Both the position numbers and the translations under genes were made by a program. Shown here piece by piece: positions 16,783 to 26,499 of a DNA stretch of 50,445 nucleotides; the stretch's first letter is position 1, and each line of letters opens with the position of its first letter. Below the pieces are notes generated by a model, which was not told the DNA's origin, did no database searches, and saw nothing but the letters and a program-made list of their open reading frames with translations. The DNA lies in contig JAAEPD010000470.1 in assembly GCA_024222455.1 (NCBI GenBank), positions 1 to 50,445 on the forward strand, read 5' to 3'. Origin of the DNA: Aureispira sp. (GTDB lineage: Bacteria > Bacteroidota > Bacteroidia > Chitinophagales > Saprospiraceae).

Positions 16783-17649
16783 ATGTCTAAAATAATGGTG
16801 GTGACAGGGGCAAACTCTGGAATTGGCAAAGAAACAGCTCTTGCATTAGCCCAACAGGGGAATAGAGTAGTGATGGTCTGCCGAAACCCTGAAAAGGGGG
16901 CTACTGCACAAGAAGAGATAAAAAAACAGAGTAAGAATAATAAAATAGATTTGCTACTTTGCGATTTTAGCTCTCAAGAATCGATCAAAACATTTGGAGA
17001 AAACTTCCGATCAAGCTATGATTCCATTGATGTATTAGTCAATAATGCAGGAGCCATATTTGGAGATAAAAAAACAACTGTAGATGGAATAGAACGCACT
17101 TTTGGCGTTAATCATTTAGGGTATTTTTTGATAACTCATGAATTGTTAGATCTAATAAAAAAAGGCAGGGATAAACGTATCGTAAGTGTTTCTTCTTTGG
17201 TGCATAATTTAGTGAAAGTACTGGATTATGATAATCTACAAGGTGAGAAAACTTATGGACAGATGGCTAATTATGGTTTGTCTAAACTGCTGAATATTTA
17301 TTTTACAAAGGTGTTGTCCAAACAGATGCAAGAGCAGCAAACAGGTGTTACCGTCAATTGTTTGCATCCTGGATCAGTAAATACAAATTTTGGTAGTTCT
17401 GGGAGTAAATTTTTCCGACGATTATTCAAAATTGGTGGGCCATTGGTATTGACAACTCCCAAAAAAGGTGCTAAAACCTCAGTTTATCTGGCGTTATCTC
17501 CAGATGTTAAAGGTATAACTGGTGAATATTTTGCAAAAAGTCGAATTAAAAAAACGAGTAAGTTGGCTCAAGATATGGAGCATGCACATCGTATTTGGGA
17601 TTTAAGTAAAGAGTTGACTGGAGTAGAGTCCTTTGGGAAGCTCTCTTAG
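16783..17649 (+). CDS. Short-chain dehydrogenase/reductase
   Basis: This is an NAD(P)-dependent oxidoreductase of 288 aa. The Rossmann cofactor motif TGANSGIGKE is near the N-terminus, with NNAG in the middle. The catalytic Ser is in VSVSSLVH and the YxxxK is YGLSK. The overall sequence resembles the retinol dehydrogenase/WWOX-like classical SDRs. The substrate is unknown. The start is the ATG at 16783; an in-frame TTG two codons earlier lies within the iterated leader and is unlikely. The neighbouring crotonase gene has the same leader, suggesting shared control. Confidence 0.88.
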   Translation: MSKIMVVTGANSGIGKETALALAQQGNRVVMVCRNPEKGATAQEEIKKQSKNNKIDLLLCDFSSQESIKTFGENFRSSYDSIDVLVNNAGAIFGDKKTTVDGIERTFGVNHLGYFLITHELLDLIKKGRDKRIVSVSSLVHNLVKVLDYDNLQGEKTYGQMANYGLSKLLNIYFTKVLSKQMQEQQTGVTVNCLHPGSVNTNFGSSGSKFFRRLFKIGGPLVLTTPKKGAKTSVYLALSPDVKGITGEYFAKSRIKKTSKLAQDMEHAHRIWDLSKELTGVESFGKLS

Positions 17650-17660
17650 ATAATATTGGT

Positions 17661-17707
17661 GGAATTCGTAATTTGTAATTGAATGATTTGTAATTAAATA
17701 ATTGAAT
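17661..17707 (+). repeat. Iterated GTAATT leader before the crotonase gene
   Basis: These are repeats of TTCGTAATT, TTTGTAATT and TTGTAATTAAAT, ending AATTGAAT directly before the ATG, as in the copy at 16746-16782. Confidence 0.5.
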
Positions 17708-18535
17708 ATGGTTTTTACTAAAGAACAAACAAGTGATCTTCATGAGCAACGATTTGCTTATTTGGAGGTAGAAGATAAAGACAATGTATTGTACATTACG
17801 CTCAACCGCCCTAAACAACGTAATGCACTGAATGAGGTAATTGCTAGAGAGTTGGCCTATGCCTTGGCTTATGCTAAACATTTTAATCATATCTGGGCAG
17901 TTGTGATAGCTGCTAATGGTCCAACTTTTTGTGCTGGAGCAGATTTGAAGACTTTTATGGGTGAAAAAGACACCAACTCTGGATCTTCTATCCCAGAAGA
18001 AAAAGGGAAAATTATTTTAGGTGACTTGTTCAATAATTTGCACAAACCATGTATTGCTAAGGTGGCTAAGCCTGTATATGCAGGAGGATTTTTGATCTTG
18101 GCAGGTTGTACCCATGTTTATGCAGCTAAGGAGGATGCTACATTTGGCTTGTCCGAGGTAAAAAGAGGTTTGTGGCCTTTTCAGGTGATGGCAAGTTTAT
18201 TGAAAGTAATGCCAGCTCGAAAGGCACTAGATTGGTGTATACAAGGTAAGGTTTTGGATGCGAAGGACGCTTACAAAACAGGTCTAGTAACAGAGGTAGT
18301 TGATGCTGATAAATTGGATGAAGCTGTAGCTGAATTGGTTAAATCTATATGTAAAAACTCTCCAACTGCTATACGTTTGGGCTTGAAAGCTTATCAGGAT
18401 ATGCAAGAGGTAGACGATGCTGATTTGCACAAGTTTTTGTATAAACGCTTGATGGAGGCTGTGGGGACCAAAGATGCAATGGCAGGGATGAATGCTTTTA
18501 GGAAAAAAGAAAGACCTATATGGACAGGGGAGTAG
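17708..18535 (+). CDS. Enoyl-CoA hydratase/isomerase family protein
   Basis: This is a crotonase-fold acyl-CoA enzyme of 275 aa. The first oxyanion-hole segment is ANGPTFCAGADLKTF. The second is VYAGGFLILAGCTHVYA, where the family more often has a Gly-Gly-Gly/Glu pattern. The catalytic-region Glu is in FGLSEVKRGLWPF. The reaction is not fixed by sequence: hydratase, isomerase or another crotonase chemistry. The start is the ATG at 17708; the in-frame TTG at 17702 is in the repeated leader. Confidence 0.85.
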   Translation: MVFTKEQTSDLHEQRFAYLEVEDKDNVLYITLNRPKQRNALNEVIARELAYALAYAKHFNHIWAVVIAANGPTFCAGADLKTFMGEKDTNSGSSIPEEKGKIILGDLFNNLHKPCIAKVAKPVYAGGFLILAGCTHVYAAKEDATFGLSEVKRGLWPFQVMASLLKVMPARKALDWCIQGKVLDAKDAYKTGLVTEVVDADKLDEAVAELVKSICKNSPTAIRLGLKAYQDMQEVDDADLHKFLYKRLMEAVGTKDAMAGMNAFRKKERPIWTGE

Positions 18536-18568
18536 CATTAATTTAACAGCTTAAAACTAGAGACTAGG

Positions 18569-19393
18569 ATGTTTTCAAAAATGTTCAAAAACCAGCAACG
18601 CCGAGCAAATTATAGCGTTTTGAGAATAGGTGCACATCACTCTCCTCAATGGTTGATGGGTGATTATCGGAAGTATAGAACCGTATTTGAGGCGGCAGAA
18701 ATAGATTTTATCTATGTAGAAGTTGTATTGCATAATCTACGTTTTCAACAAGAAGATTGGTCTTGCAAGATGAAGTTGATCGCTTATTGGCAACAAATGG
18801 ATGGTACTGAACAAAAAGCCTATGAAGTAACAGAAAAGTATACAATTTCTAAGGATTTGGATAGGGCCTATCTTTCCAATAGTTGGGGGGCTCCCGAAAA
18901 GGGGGGGTATTGGGCTCAAGGAGTTTGTAGAGTAGAGGCTTACATAGATGGACAGTTGGTTGGAGATGTTTATATAGCGATAGAAAAAGAGAATTTTAAG
19001 AATAAAGAAATCAACCCTTATTTTGAATTAGAAGAGGTCAAAATCTTTTCTACATCTACAGATGTGCCACCAATCAATCAGCGAGTTTATAGCAAGACCT
19101 TTGTTGCTGCCCAAACACCTTATCTTGCCTTTGAAATCAATTTACATAATAAGCTAGACTATATTTGGAACTGTGAATTTGTTGGCAATTTTTATAATGA
19201 AGAAGGGGAACAGCTTATTACGCAGCGAGGACTGCAACCTATAGAACCTACCGAAAAAAAAGCTGCTGTCTTGGTTAGCTATGGCAACGAAACTTGTGAT
19301 TATTGGCATACTGGGAAGTACACTGTTAAAATTCTTTTTATGGAAAAGATTATAGATGAGGTTGCTTTTGAGGTGGTCGTAAACCCTTCATAG
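18569..19393 (+). CDS. Uncharacterized protein
   Basis: The 274-aa product has no signal peptide or membrane helix. It begins with a short basic stretch and then an aromatic-rich, beta-strand-like body with two similar halves, each suggesting an Ig-like or C2-like sandwich (YVEVVLHNLRF and FEINLHNKLDYIWNCEF). The repeated LHN motif hints at an internal duplication. I do not recognise a family. It follows the crotonase gene by 33 bases in the same direction and may be co-transcribed. Confidence 0.6.
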   Translation: MFSKMFKNQQRRANYSVLRIGAHHSPQWLMGDYRKYRTVFEAAEIDFIYVEVVLHNLRFQQEDWSCKMKLIAYWQQMDGTEQKAYEVTEKYTISKDLDRAYLSNSWGAPEKGGYWAQGVCRVEAYIDGQLVGDVYIAIEKENFKNKEINPYFELEEVKIFSTSTDVPPINQRVYSKTFVAAQTPYLAFEINLHNKLDYIWNCEFVGNFYNEEGEQLITQRGLQPIEPTEKKAAVLVSYGNETCDYWHTGKYTVKILFMEKIIDEVAFEVVVNPS

Positions 19394-19605
19394 ATGTTTT
19401 AGAGCTGTTGGTTGAATTGATTGGATTGCTATTGATTTTTCACATAGATTTATATCAAATCAAATATTACTAACCTCAATATCATTAGTTCTAGTTTTTT
19501 GTAAGTGATTGAAACATTAATTTTTTCAGGAATTACAAAAGTGAAGTTTTTAAAATTTAGCATAAAATTCTAAAAACCTATGAACTATGAAAAAATACAA
19601 CAGCT

Positions 19606-21216
19606 ATGAAAAAATCAAATTGTCCCGTTTTGATAGTAGGAGCAGGCCCCACTGGCCTAATGATGGCTTGCCAATTGTCTAGATTTGGTGTAGACTTTCG
19701 GATCATAGACAAAAAAGAAGGTACTACTCAACTTTCCAAAGCATTGGGGGTGCAAGCTCGAACATTAGAGATTTATGAACAATTAGGAATTGTAGAGGAA
19801 GCTTTGGCTCAAGGTGTTCCTGCCGAATCTATGCAAGTAATGGTCAATGGCAAACTGGCTCAAGAGATTCCTTTATCTGCTATGGGAGAAGGACTGACCG
19901 CTTACCCTTATATGTTTGTATTAGAACAAAGTAAAAATGAAGATCTGCTCTATGCCTATTTGAAAAAAAATGGACATGAAGTAGAATGGAATTGTGAGAT
20001 GCTTGAATTTATGCAGGAAGAAGATAATGCTACTGTTTTAATACAAGATAAGAATGGAGAACAAGAAGAAATAACTGCTAATTGGGTAATAGCAGCCGAT
20101 GGAGGTCGAAGTCCTCTACGACATGCTCTTCAGATGCAGTTTAAGGGAGATACTTATGAGAATATATTTTATGTAGTAGATACTGATATAGAATGGGAGT
20201 TCAAGGAGAAAAAACTCTATTCTAATCTTGCACACTCCTCGTTTGCTGCATTTTTTCCGATGAAGGATGATAATCGTTATAGAGTGGTTGGGATTTTGCC
20301 TGAGGAGTTTGAAAATGAAGCTGATGTAAGTTTTGATGATATCAAAGAAGTCATAAAAGAAAAGCACAAGATTAAATTAGAATTTGGCAAAACACATTGG
20401 TTCTCAGTTTATAAGGTGCATCATAGATGTATTGATAATTTTAGGAATGGGCGAGTGTTTTTTGCAGGAGATGCTGCGCATGTACACAGTCCAGCTGGTG
20501 GACAGGGAATGAATACAGGTTTGCAAGATGCTTATAATTTAGCTTGGAAATTGGCTTGGGTATTACAAGAAAAAGCACCCCTATCTGTATTAGATACATA
20601 TAATGAAGAACGTTTGCCTGTAGCACACCGATTGGTGAATACTACAGATAGAGGATTTTCGACAATGGTCAAAAAGGGAACTTTAGCTAATTTCTTTCGA
20701 CTTAAATTTTTGCCAATGATTTTAGGAACTGCTTTGGGGTTTGATGCTGTTCGTAAACGTGCTTTTAGAGTAGTTTCTCAGATCGGTATTCGCTATAGAA
20801 AAAGCAGTTTGTCCAAACAGACAATAGCCCTAGTTGGTAAACTAAAAGCGGGTGATCGTATGCCTTATGTACAGGTTTATGATGAGCAAGAAAAGGTGTC
20901 CAAGAGTATATATCAATACATGAAAACTACTAAGTGCCAAGCACTAATTTGGTTGAGTAATAAGGACGAAATAGGAGAAAAAGAAGCAGATGCACTTAAA
21001 GAATGTTTGGGTAACTATGCAGACCAGATATCTATCTATACTATTCATAATCTAACAGAGAATATGGCAGCTTTCAAGAGTTTGAAGATAGGTCAGTCTA
21101 TGCTTTTTTTAGTCCGCCCTGATAATTACATTGGTTATATTGGTGCTGTAGATAACTTAGGCAAAATCCAAGAATATTTGAAAACTATAAGTACTGAGAC
21201 TGCTGTATTGTCATAA
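19606..21216 (+). CDS. FAD-dependent monooxygenase (PheA/TfdB type)
   Basis: This is a class A flavoprotein hydroxylase of 536 aa using NAD(P)H, O2 and FAD on an aromatic or polyketide-like substrate. The dinucleotide-binding GAGPTGL is at the N-terminus. The DG motif is AADGGRSPLR. The GD motif is FFAGDAAHVHSPAGGQGMNTGLQDAYNLAWKL. A C-terminal thioredoxin-like domain is expected and fits the length. The substrate is unknown. A second ATG-rich leader precedes the gene; the chosen start gives the GxGxxG at the usual distance. Confidence 0.88.
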   Translation: MKKSNCPVLIVGAGPTGLMMACQLSRFGVDFRIIDKKEGTTQLSKALGVQARTLEIYEQLGIVEEALAQGVPAESMQVMVNGKLAQEIPLSAMGEGLTAYPYMFVLEQSKNEDLLYAYLKKNGHEVEWNCEMLEFMQEEDNATVLIQDKNGEQEEITANWVIAADGGRSPLRHALQMQFKGDTYENIFYVVDTDIEWEFKEKKLYSNLAHSSFAAFFPMKDDNRYRVVGILPEEFENEADVSFDDIKEVIKEKHKIKLEFGKTHWFSVYKVHHRCIDNFRNGRVFFAGDAAHVHSPAGGQGMNTGLQDAYNLAWKLAWVLQEKAPLSVLDTYNEERLPVAHRLVNTTDRGFSTMVKKGTLANFFRLKFLPMILGTALGFDAVRKRAFRVVSQIGIRYRKSSLSKQTIALVGKLKAGDRMPYVQVYDEQEKVSKSIYQYMKTTKCQALIWLSNKDEIGEKEADALKECLGNYADQISIYTIHNLTENMAAFKSLKIGQSMLFLVRPDNYIGYIGAVDNLGKIQEYLKTISTETAVLS

Positions 21217-21363
21217 TTGGGTGAAAACAACTTATTATGAAGATAATCTACCTACAGGAGAAAGTCTAATTTTGGCTTTCTTCAACCATTTAGGAGCGCT
21301 ATCCTGTAGAGAGAATGGGGCGTAGTATAAAAAAGAGAATGGACAGTCTTGGACTTTAGATTC

Positions 21364-21861
21364 CTATTGAGCTGGTTCTATACTGTGTAATATAATGTCT
21401 ATTGTTTCTTGATGTCTTTCTATATCGTCTTTTTCTCCCCAAAAATAGATTAGATAGCTAGTCTCATTATAAGTTGTTGCAAAGCGAAGTACTTCGAGCG
21501 TATTGTCTTCTTTCCAGCTTGAAAGTGCCTTGGTATATTGTAGGTGAGCAGTTTCTAAAGAATCTTCGCTTATATCTAAATTAGCCAAAAAAGTATAACC
21601 CCAAAGTTGTTGTTTTTTTAGGCTATCTAAGCCAAACTGATTAGACTCAAAAATCACCATATTCACACTTCGGTCAGGTGCAGTATTGATAGTAGCTCCC
21701 ATACATTTGCAGTTGGGATCCTTCATATAACCTCCAATAAACCAACCATTCGGAATTTTGTAGGTAACTTCGAGTGGTCGTTGCGTCAACCGTTTCCATT
21801 TAGTTTGAGCAAAAATGAATGTAGAAGACAGTACAAGAATCAGTGTAAAAGTTGCTTTCAT
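21364..21861 (-). CDS. Secreted protein of unknown function
   Basis: The 165-aa product has a clear signal peptide (MKATFTLILVLSSTFIFAQ), so it is periplasmic or exported. The mature part holds CKC (NCKCMG) and mixed alpha/beta character. The pattern V-x-Y-x-I-P-N-G-W recalls small PsbP/PsbP-like or MOG1-type Bacteroidota proteins, but this is weak. It is convergent with the FAD monooxygenase and has no partner. Confidence 0.65.
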   Translation of the reverse strand: MKATFTLILVLSSTFIFAQTKWKRLTQRPLEVTYKIPNGWFIGGYMKDPNCKCMGATINTAPDRSVNMVIFESNQFGLDSLKKQQLWGYTFLANLDISEDSLETAHLQYTKALSSWKEDNTLEVLRFATTYNETSYLIYFWGEKDDIERHQETIDIILHSIEPAQ

Positions 21862-22018
21862 AAGCCAATTATTTATTACTTTCGCTTCATGAGTAGTTTA
21901 GAGTTATTCAAATTTTTTATGCACATAAATTGGGAACGATCAAAGATTTGGGCTATCTTTTTTGGATAGATAAATTATTTGTGACTAGAATAAACAATTC
22001 CTTTAAAAATAAGGTTTT

Positions 22019-22228
22019 ATGAACCAAATACCAAATAACCCAGACAATTCTTCTGCTATATCCTACGATGAAGCACTCGAAGAGTTGCAAAATACATTGA
22101 AAGAACTCGAAAATCAAAATTTTAGTTTAGATAAATTGTTGCAATCTACACAGAAAGCCAAACAGCTTATCACCGACTGTAAAAGCAGATTACGTGCCAT
22201 TCAAGATGGAATAGGAAAAACTTTATGA
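22019..22228 (+). CDS. xseB: Exodeoxyribonuclease VII small subunit
   Basis: This 69-aa helical subunit binds the C-terminal part of XseA to form ExoVII. The family core is visible: SYDEALEELQNTLKELENQNFSLDKLLQ followed by a helix with AKQLITDCKSRL. In many bacteria xseB is next to xseA; here 5.4 kb of unrelated genes separate them. Confidence 0.92.
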   Translation: MNQIPNNPDNSSAISYDEALEELQNTLKELENQNFSLDKLLQSTQKAKQLITDCKSRLRAIQDGIGKTL

Positions 22229-22298
22229 TTCTCTTAACTAAACATTTAGTTGAAGTTACTCGTTATACTATTATATCATTCAATAATCAGACTCAAAC

Positions 22299-22847
22299 GT
22301 GGCGAAAAAGACATTAGATCAATATCAAGAACAACTAGCAAAGTGTAGAGATATATTTTTGAAAAAGACAACAGATTATGGCACTGCTTGGCGTATACTA
22401 AGACCTTCTTCCTTGACAGATCAATTATTTATAAAAGCTAAACGGATTCGAAGCATAGAGGAAAAAGGGGAGCAGAAAATAGAAGAAGGGGTGGGGAGCG
22501 AATACATTGGGCTAATCAATTATAGTATTATGGCCTTAATACAGTTGGAGCTAGATGATGATGCTAAATTAGAGCTTCCTGTAGATCATGTGACAGCACT
22601 TTATGATCGTTATGCACAAGCTACTTTTGAGCTAATGAAAGCAAAAAACCATGACTATGGTGAGGCTTGGAGAGATATGCGTAGAAGTTCTCTAACAGAT
22701 TTAATTTTAATGAAAATATTAAGAACCAAACAGATCGAAGATAATGATGGGCAAACATTAATTTCGGAAGGTTTGGATGCTAACTATCAAGATATGATTA
22801 ATTATGCTGTGTTTGCTCTCATCAAATTGAGTGAGGAAGCAGCCTAA
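22299..22847 (+). CDS. DUF1599 domain protein
   Basis: The 182-aa protein is made of two homologous halves, each with DYGxAWRxxRxSSLTDxxxxKxxRxxxIE and a following INYxxxALIxL helix. This is the DUF1599 (nucleotide-modification-associated) pattern. Biochemical function is unknown. The start is a GTG. In many Bacteroidota this gene is followed by the BT_3928/DoxX-like gene and tpiA; the first pair is kept here. The gap to the next gene is 40 bases. Confidence 0.88.
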   Translation: MAKKTLDQYQEQLAKCRDIFLKKTTDYGTAWRILRPSSLTDQLFIKAKRIRSIEEKGEQKIEEGVGSEYIGLINYSIMALIQLELDDDAKLELPVDHVTALYDRYAQATFELMKAKNHDYGEAWRDMRRSSLTDLILMKILRTKQIEDNDGQTLISEGLDANYQDMINYAVFALIKLSEEAA

Positions 22848-22887
22848 TTGCAAATGTACAATTGACTAATTTATAACTAACTTAACT

Positions 22888-24195
22888 ATGACTGTTTATA
22901 CACTATTTATCTTTTTGGCTGTAGCTGGGGCAGTTTTATTGATGACCTTAGGAATAGGGCATTCTAAGCTAAAGAAACATGAAGTAATGCACCCTGTACC
23001 TTGGTATTTGCAATACTTTATAGGTACTTTATTAATCTTCTCAGGTTTAGTGAAGGCTGTAGACCCTTTAGGCACAGCTTATAAAATGAAGGATTACTTT
23101 GCAGAGTTTGCAGAGCAAGGCTTGCCTTTCATGGATTTTATGAAAGAGCAATCTTTAAACTTTTCTTTGGTGATGCTGGTATTGGAGCTCACCTTGGGTG
23201 CTTGTATGCTTTTGGGTATTGGGGCTAAACGAACTACTGGCTTGAACCTACTCATTATGCTCTTCTTTACCTTTCTAACTGGTTTTAACTATCTAACAGG
23301 TTTTACTGCTAGAGATCCAGCTGTAGGTATTTTACAGTTTTCTCAATGGGGAGAGTTTGACCCAACAAATATTCGTATTACGGATTGTGGTTGCTTTGGC
23401 GATTTCATGAAACTGAAACCTATAGAGACCTTTATTAAAGATGTGATCTTTACAGGGATGTCTATTTATCTGTTTGCGGCTACTTATAAAATGAAGGAGT
23501 TGATTAAACCAGAAACTAAGATTGCAGGCAAACTTAAGGTAAGAACCTTACTTGCTTGGGTATTTATGGGATTGTCTTTCTTCTTCTGTTTACGCAATTA
23601 TTATCTAGATATTCCAATGGTAGATTTCCGTCCATTTGCGGAGGGAACTAATATTCCTGTTGCCAAAGAAAAATGTTTGGCTGATGCTCCAGTCAAAGAG
23701 CTAACCTTTATTTATAAAAATAAGGCTAGTGGAGAGAATCAAAAGTTTGATATGAATAACCTACCAACAGGTGATGGTTGGGAATATGTAGATCGTGAAG
23801 AAAAAGTGATTACGGAAGGATGTAATTCTCAAATTCAATATTTTTCAGTACCAGAAGTGGAAGAGAATGAAGGTTATAACTTCTTGGTTGTTGCAGGTGA
23901 TTTAGACCATGCAAGCAAATCTGCTTTCAAGCAAATTGGAGATTTGGCAAAAGCAGCTGAAAGCAGTGGAATTCAGACACATGCTCTCTATTATAATGTC
24001 AAAGGAAATATAGATGATTTCAGACAAGAGGTTAATGGTGCTTATCCATTCCACGCAGCAGATGATAAATTAACCAAAACTATCATTCGAGCTAATCCTG
24101 GATTAGTATTAGTCAAAAATGGAGTGGTGATCAAAAAATGGCACCATCGCCATATCCCAACTTTTGAGGAGGTTAGAACTTCTTATATGCAGTAG
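22888..24195 (+). CDS. DoxX/MauE-like membrane protein (BT_3928 family)
   Basis: The 435-aa inner-membrane protein has a first helix at 2-22. A DoxX/MauE-like four-helix region follows (about 40-205), with LIFSGLVKAVDPLG and the redox-type DCGCFGDF motif, then another helix (about 215-235) and a C-terminal periplasmic or cytoplasmic domain. Family members may help redox or disulfide chemistry at the membrane, but this is not established. It pairs with DUF1599 as in other Bacteroidota. Confidence 0.82.
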   Translation: MTVYTLFIFLAVAGAVLLMTLGIGHSKLKKHEVMHPVPWYLQYFIGTLLIFSGLVKAVDPLGTAYKMKDYFAEFAEQGLPFMDFMKEQSLNFSLVMLVLELTLGACMLLGIGAKRTTGLNLLIMLFFTFLTGFNYLTGFTARDPAVGILQFSQWGEFDPTNIRITDCGCFGDFMKLKPIETFIKDVIFTGMSIYLFAATYKMKELIKPETKIAGKLKVRTLLAWVFMGLSFFFCLRNYYLDIPMVDFRPFAEGTNIPVAKEKCLADAPVKELTFIYKNKASGENQKFDMNNLPTGDGWEYVDREEKVITEGCNSQIQYFSVPEVEENEGYNFLVVAGDLDHASKSAFKQIGDLAKAAESSGIQTHALYYNVKGNIDDFRQEVNGAYPFHAADDKLTKTIIRANPGLVLVKNGVVIKKWHHRHIPTFEEVRTSYMQ

Positions 24196-24216
24196 AGAGA
24201 TTATATTATAAAAGAT

Positions 24217-24258
24217 AAAAACGGTTTGATTCTAAAATTTAGGGTCAAGCCGTTTTTT
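24217..24258 (+). terminator. Intrinsic terminator after the DoxX-like gene
   Basis: AAAACGGTTTGA pairs with TCAAGCCGTTTT (one G.U) and runs into T's. It lies 22 bases after the stop codon. Confidence 0.75.
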
Positions 24259-24420
24259 ATGGATAAGTAGAGCAAAGCTCGAGAATTTTGAGAAGTTGGT
24301 CGGAAAAATTAAAAAAAACATAAATAATTCTATTCTTTGCAGCTTGGTACTGATAATGCTTGTCAGTGATAGGATATAAAAACAAAATTTAATTAGAAAA
24401 ATTCCTAAAATAAATAAAAT

Positions 24421-26292
24421 ATGAAGAACAGTTTATGGATTAGTTTAGTCTGTCTATTGATGGGAAGTAGCCTTATGGCTCAAGAGCAGGTATACAAATA
24501 CAAGGTAGATGTCAATTCTGTAGAAAATGACGAACTTACTGTAGAACTAAAGGTACCTCAGCTTAATCAGAAAGAGTTAACTTTCCACTTGCCTAAAATG
24601 ATTCCTGGAACATACGCTATTTATGATTTTGGGCGCTTTGTGCAAAATTTTAGAGCATATGATGCTAGTGGCAACGAGATGGATGTAGAGCATCCTGATG
24701 CTAACAGTTGGGTAATTGCTGATGCAAAAACATTAGATAGAATTGTATATAGAGTAGAAGATACTTGGGATACAGACAAAGGAAATGTGATTTTTGAACC
24801 AGCAGGAACCAACATTTCAGAAGATGTTTTTGTGTTTAATAATCATGGTATTTTTGGCTACTTTAATAAGTATGCTCAATTGCCTTTTGAGATAGAAGTA
24901 GATCGTCCAAAAGAGTTTTTTGGTGGAACAACTTTGGATCGCACAGGAGGTGATGAAGATACTGATATTTTCACAGCACCATCTTACAACTTTTTGGTAG
25001 ACAATCCTATCTTATTTGCAAAACCTGATACTGTTAATTTTAAGGTAGGCCGTGCAGATGTATTGATACAAGTATATTCTCCTTCTCAAAAAGTAAGTGC
25101 TAAAGCTTTGGTGGGTGATATTCAACCAATCTTAGAAGCGCAGCGTCAATATCTAGGAGGGAAATTGCCTGTAGATAAATATGCTTTTTTGATTTATCTA
25201 AATGCAGAATCTGATTTGTATCTATCTGGATCAGCAGGTGCCTTAGAGCATTCTTATTCTTCTTTTTACTGCTTATTTGAGGGAGATCCAAAAGCTATAG
25301 CACAAACGGTAAGAGATGTAGCTGCACATGAATTTTTCCATATTGTAACTCCATTGTCTATTCACTCTGAAGAGATTCACTATTTCGATTTCATTAATCC
25401 TAAAATGTCTCAGCATTTGTGGATGTATGAAGGTGGAACAGAGTATGCTGCACAGCACGTACAGGTGAAACAGGGTTTGATGCCTGTAGAACAGTTTTTG
25501 GGTGTGATTGGCTCTAAGATGACGCAATCTGCTATGCTAAAGGATGATTTGTCTTTTACAGAAATGAGTAAGACTTGTTTGGATGAAAACAAGGATCAGT
25601 ATATGAATGTTTACCTCAAGGGGGCATTGATCAATATGTGCTTGGATTTGAAACTGCGTATCTTGACAGATGGTGCTTATGGTATACAGGATTTGATGCA
25701 AGATTTGTCGAAACAATATGGAATAGAAAAACCATTCAAAGACAAAAAACTATTCAAAGACATTGTAAAAATTACAAAGCAAAAGGAGCTTAAAAAATTC
25801 TTTAAAAGCTATGTTGCTGGAGCCGAAAAATTGCCAATTAAAGAGTTGGTAAAAGAGGCTGGGATTACTTACAAAAAGAAAGGAATGGTAAAAGAATTGT
25901 CTCCATTTGGTTTTGATGTGAATGCTGGTATTAGCTTCCATCCTGGCAAGCAGCTACTAAAAGTATTGCCTGGTGGTATTGATGATTTTGGTCGCAAAGA
26001 GTTGGGCTTGGAAGGAAATGATTTGTTGTACAAATGGAATGGCCAAGAGTTGACGCTACAGTCTGTAACAGGTATCCTAACTAGTTATGCTTCTGCTGCT
26101 GGAGAGGGAACAGAACTGACCATCACCGTATTGCGTAAGCTAGATGGCAAGTTTGTAGAAAAAGAGCTTTCTGCCACACTCAAGAAAATTCCAATGGAAG
26201 TGCCTAATGCTTTTTCTTTAGATAAAGATGCTTCTGCTCAACAGCTAAAAATTCGTAAGGCTTGGTTGGGTGATTATATTACAGAAGAGTAA
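24421..26292 (+). CDS. M61-family glycyl aminopeptidase-like metallopeptidase with PDZ domain
   Basis: This is a secreted zinc peptidase of 623 aa with a signal peptide ending near LMAQE. The zinc motif HEFFH is at 303-307, and a downstream Glu in LWMYEGGTEYAAQH matches the third ligand of the family. The PDZ domain occupies about 490-595 and is followed by a short C-terminal DKDASAQQLKIRKAWLGDYI. The N-terminal beta domain (about 25-200) is the usual M61 arrangement. A degenerate paralogue follows immediately. Confidence 0.9.
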   Translation: MKNSLWISLVCLLMGSSLMAQEQVYKYKVDVNSVENDELTVELKVPQLNQKELTFHLPKMIPGTYAIYDFGRFVQNFRAYDASGNEMDVEHPDANSWVIADAKTLDRIVYRVEDTWDTDKGNVIFEPAGTNISEDVFVFNNHGIFGYFNKYAQLPFEIEVDRPKEFFGGTTLDRTGGDEDTDIFTAPSYNFLVDNPILFAKPDTVNFKVGRADVLIQVYSPSQKVSAKALVGDIQPILEAQRQYLGGKLPVDKYAFLIYLNAESDLYLSGSAGALEHSYSSFYCLFEGDPKAIAQTVRDVAAHEFFHIVTPLSIHSEEIHYFDFINPKMSQHLWMYEGGTEYAAQHVQVKQGLMPVEQFLGVIGSKMTQSAMLKDDLSFTEMSKTCLDENKDQYMNVYLKGALINMCLDLKLRILTDGAYGIQDLMQDLSKQYGIEKPFKDKKLFKDIVKITKQKELKKFFKSYVAGAEKLPIKELVKEAGITYKKKGMVKELSPFGFDVNAGISFHPGKQLLKVLPGGIDDFGRKELGLEGNDLLYKWNGQELTLQSVTGILTSYASAAGEGTELTITVLRKLDGKFVEKELSATLKKIPMEVPNAFSLDKDASAQQLKIRKAWLGDYITEE

Positions 26293-26413
26293 AATGGCTA
26301 GGGCAAGCCCTAGCTTAAATGTTGAAAGTTAAATGTAGTTTGACATTAAACTAAAACTAATTCAGCTATGTTTGCTCTAGAATAATAGATTATAACAATA
26401 AGATAAGTTTAGT

Positions 26414-26449
26414 AAGGCCAATGACTATTGAGTTATTGGCCTTTTTTTT
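26414..26449 (+). terminator. Intrinsic terminator between the two M61-like genes
   Basis: The inverted repeat AAGGCCAAT/ATTGGCCTT with a 12-nt loop is followed by a long T-run. The paralogues are therefore probably separate transcription units. Confidence 0.85.
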
Positions 26450-26499
26450 GAGGCAGTTAGAGCTGTCAAGGACCTAAATATTATAACACTATACCCATT

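Noticed and set aside
21252-21309. Inverted repeat CTACAGGA/TCCTGTAG between convergent genes
   Set aside because: Arms are short and far apart, with no T-tract; too weak to call a terminator or attachment site.
21781-21969. Plus-strand ORF overlapping the start of the secreted protein gene
   Set aside because: Its first part is antisense to a signal-peptide-bearing gene, and the remaining 26 codons have no support.
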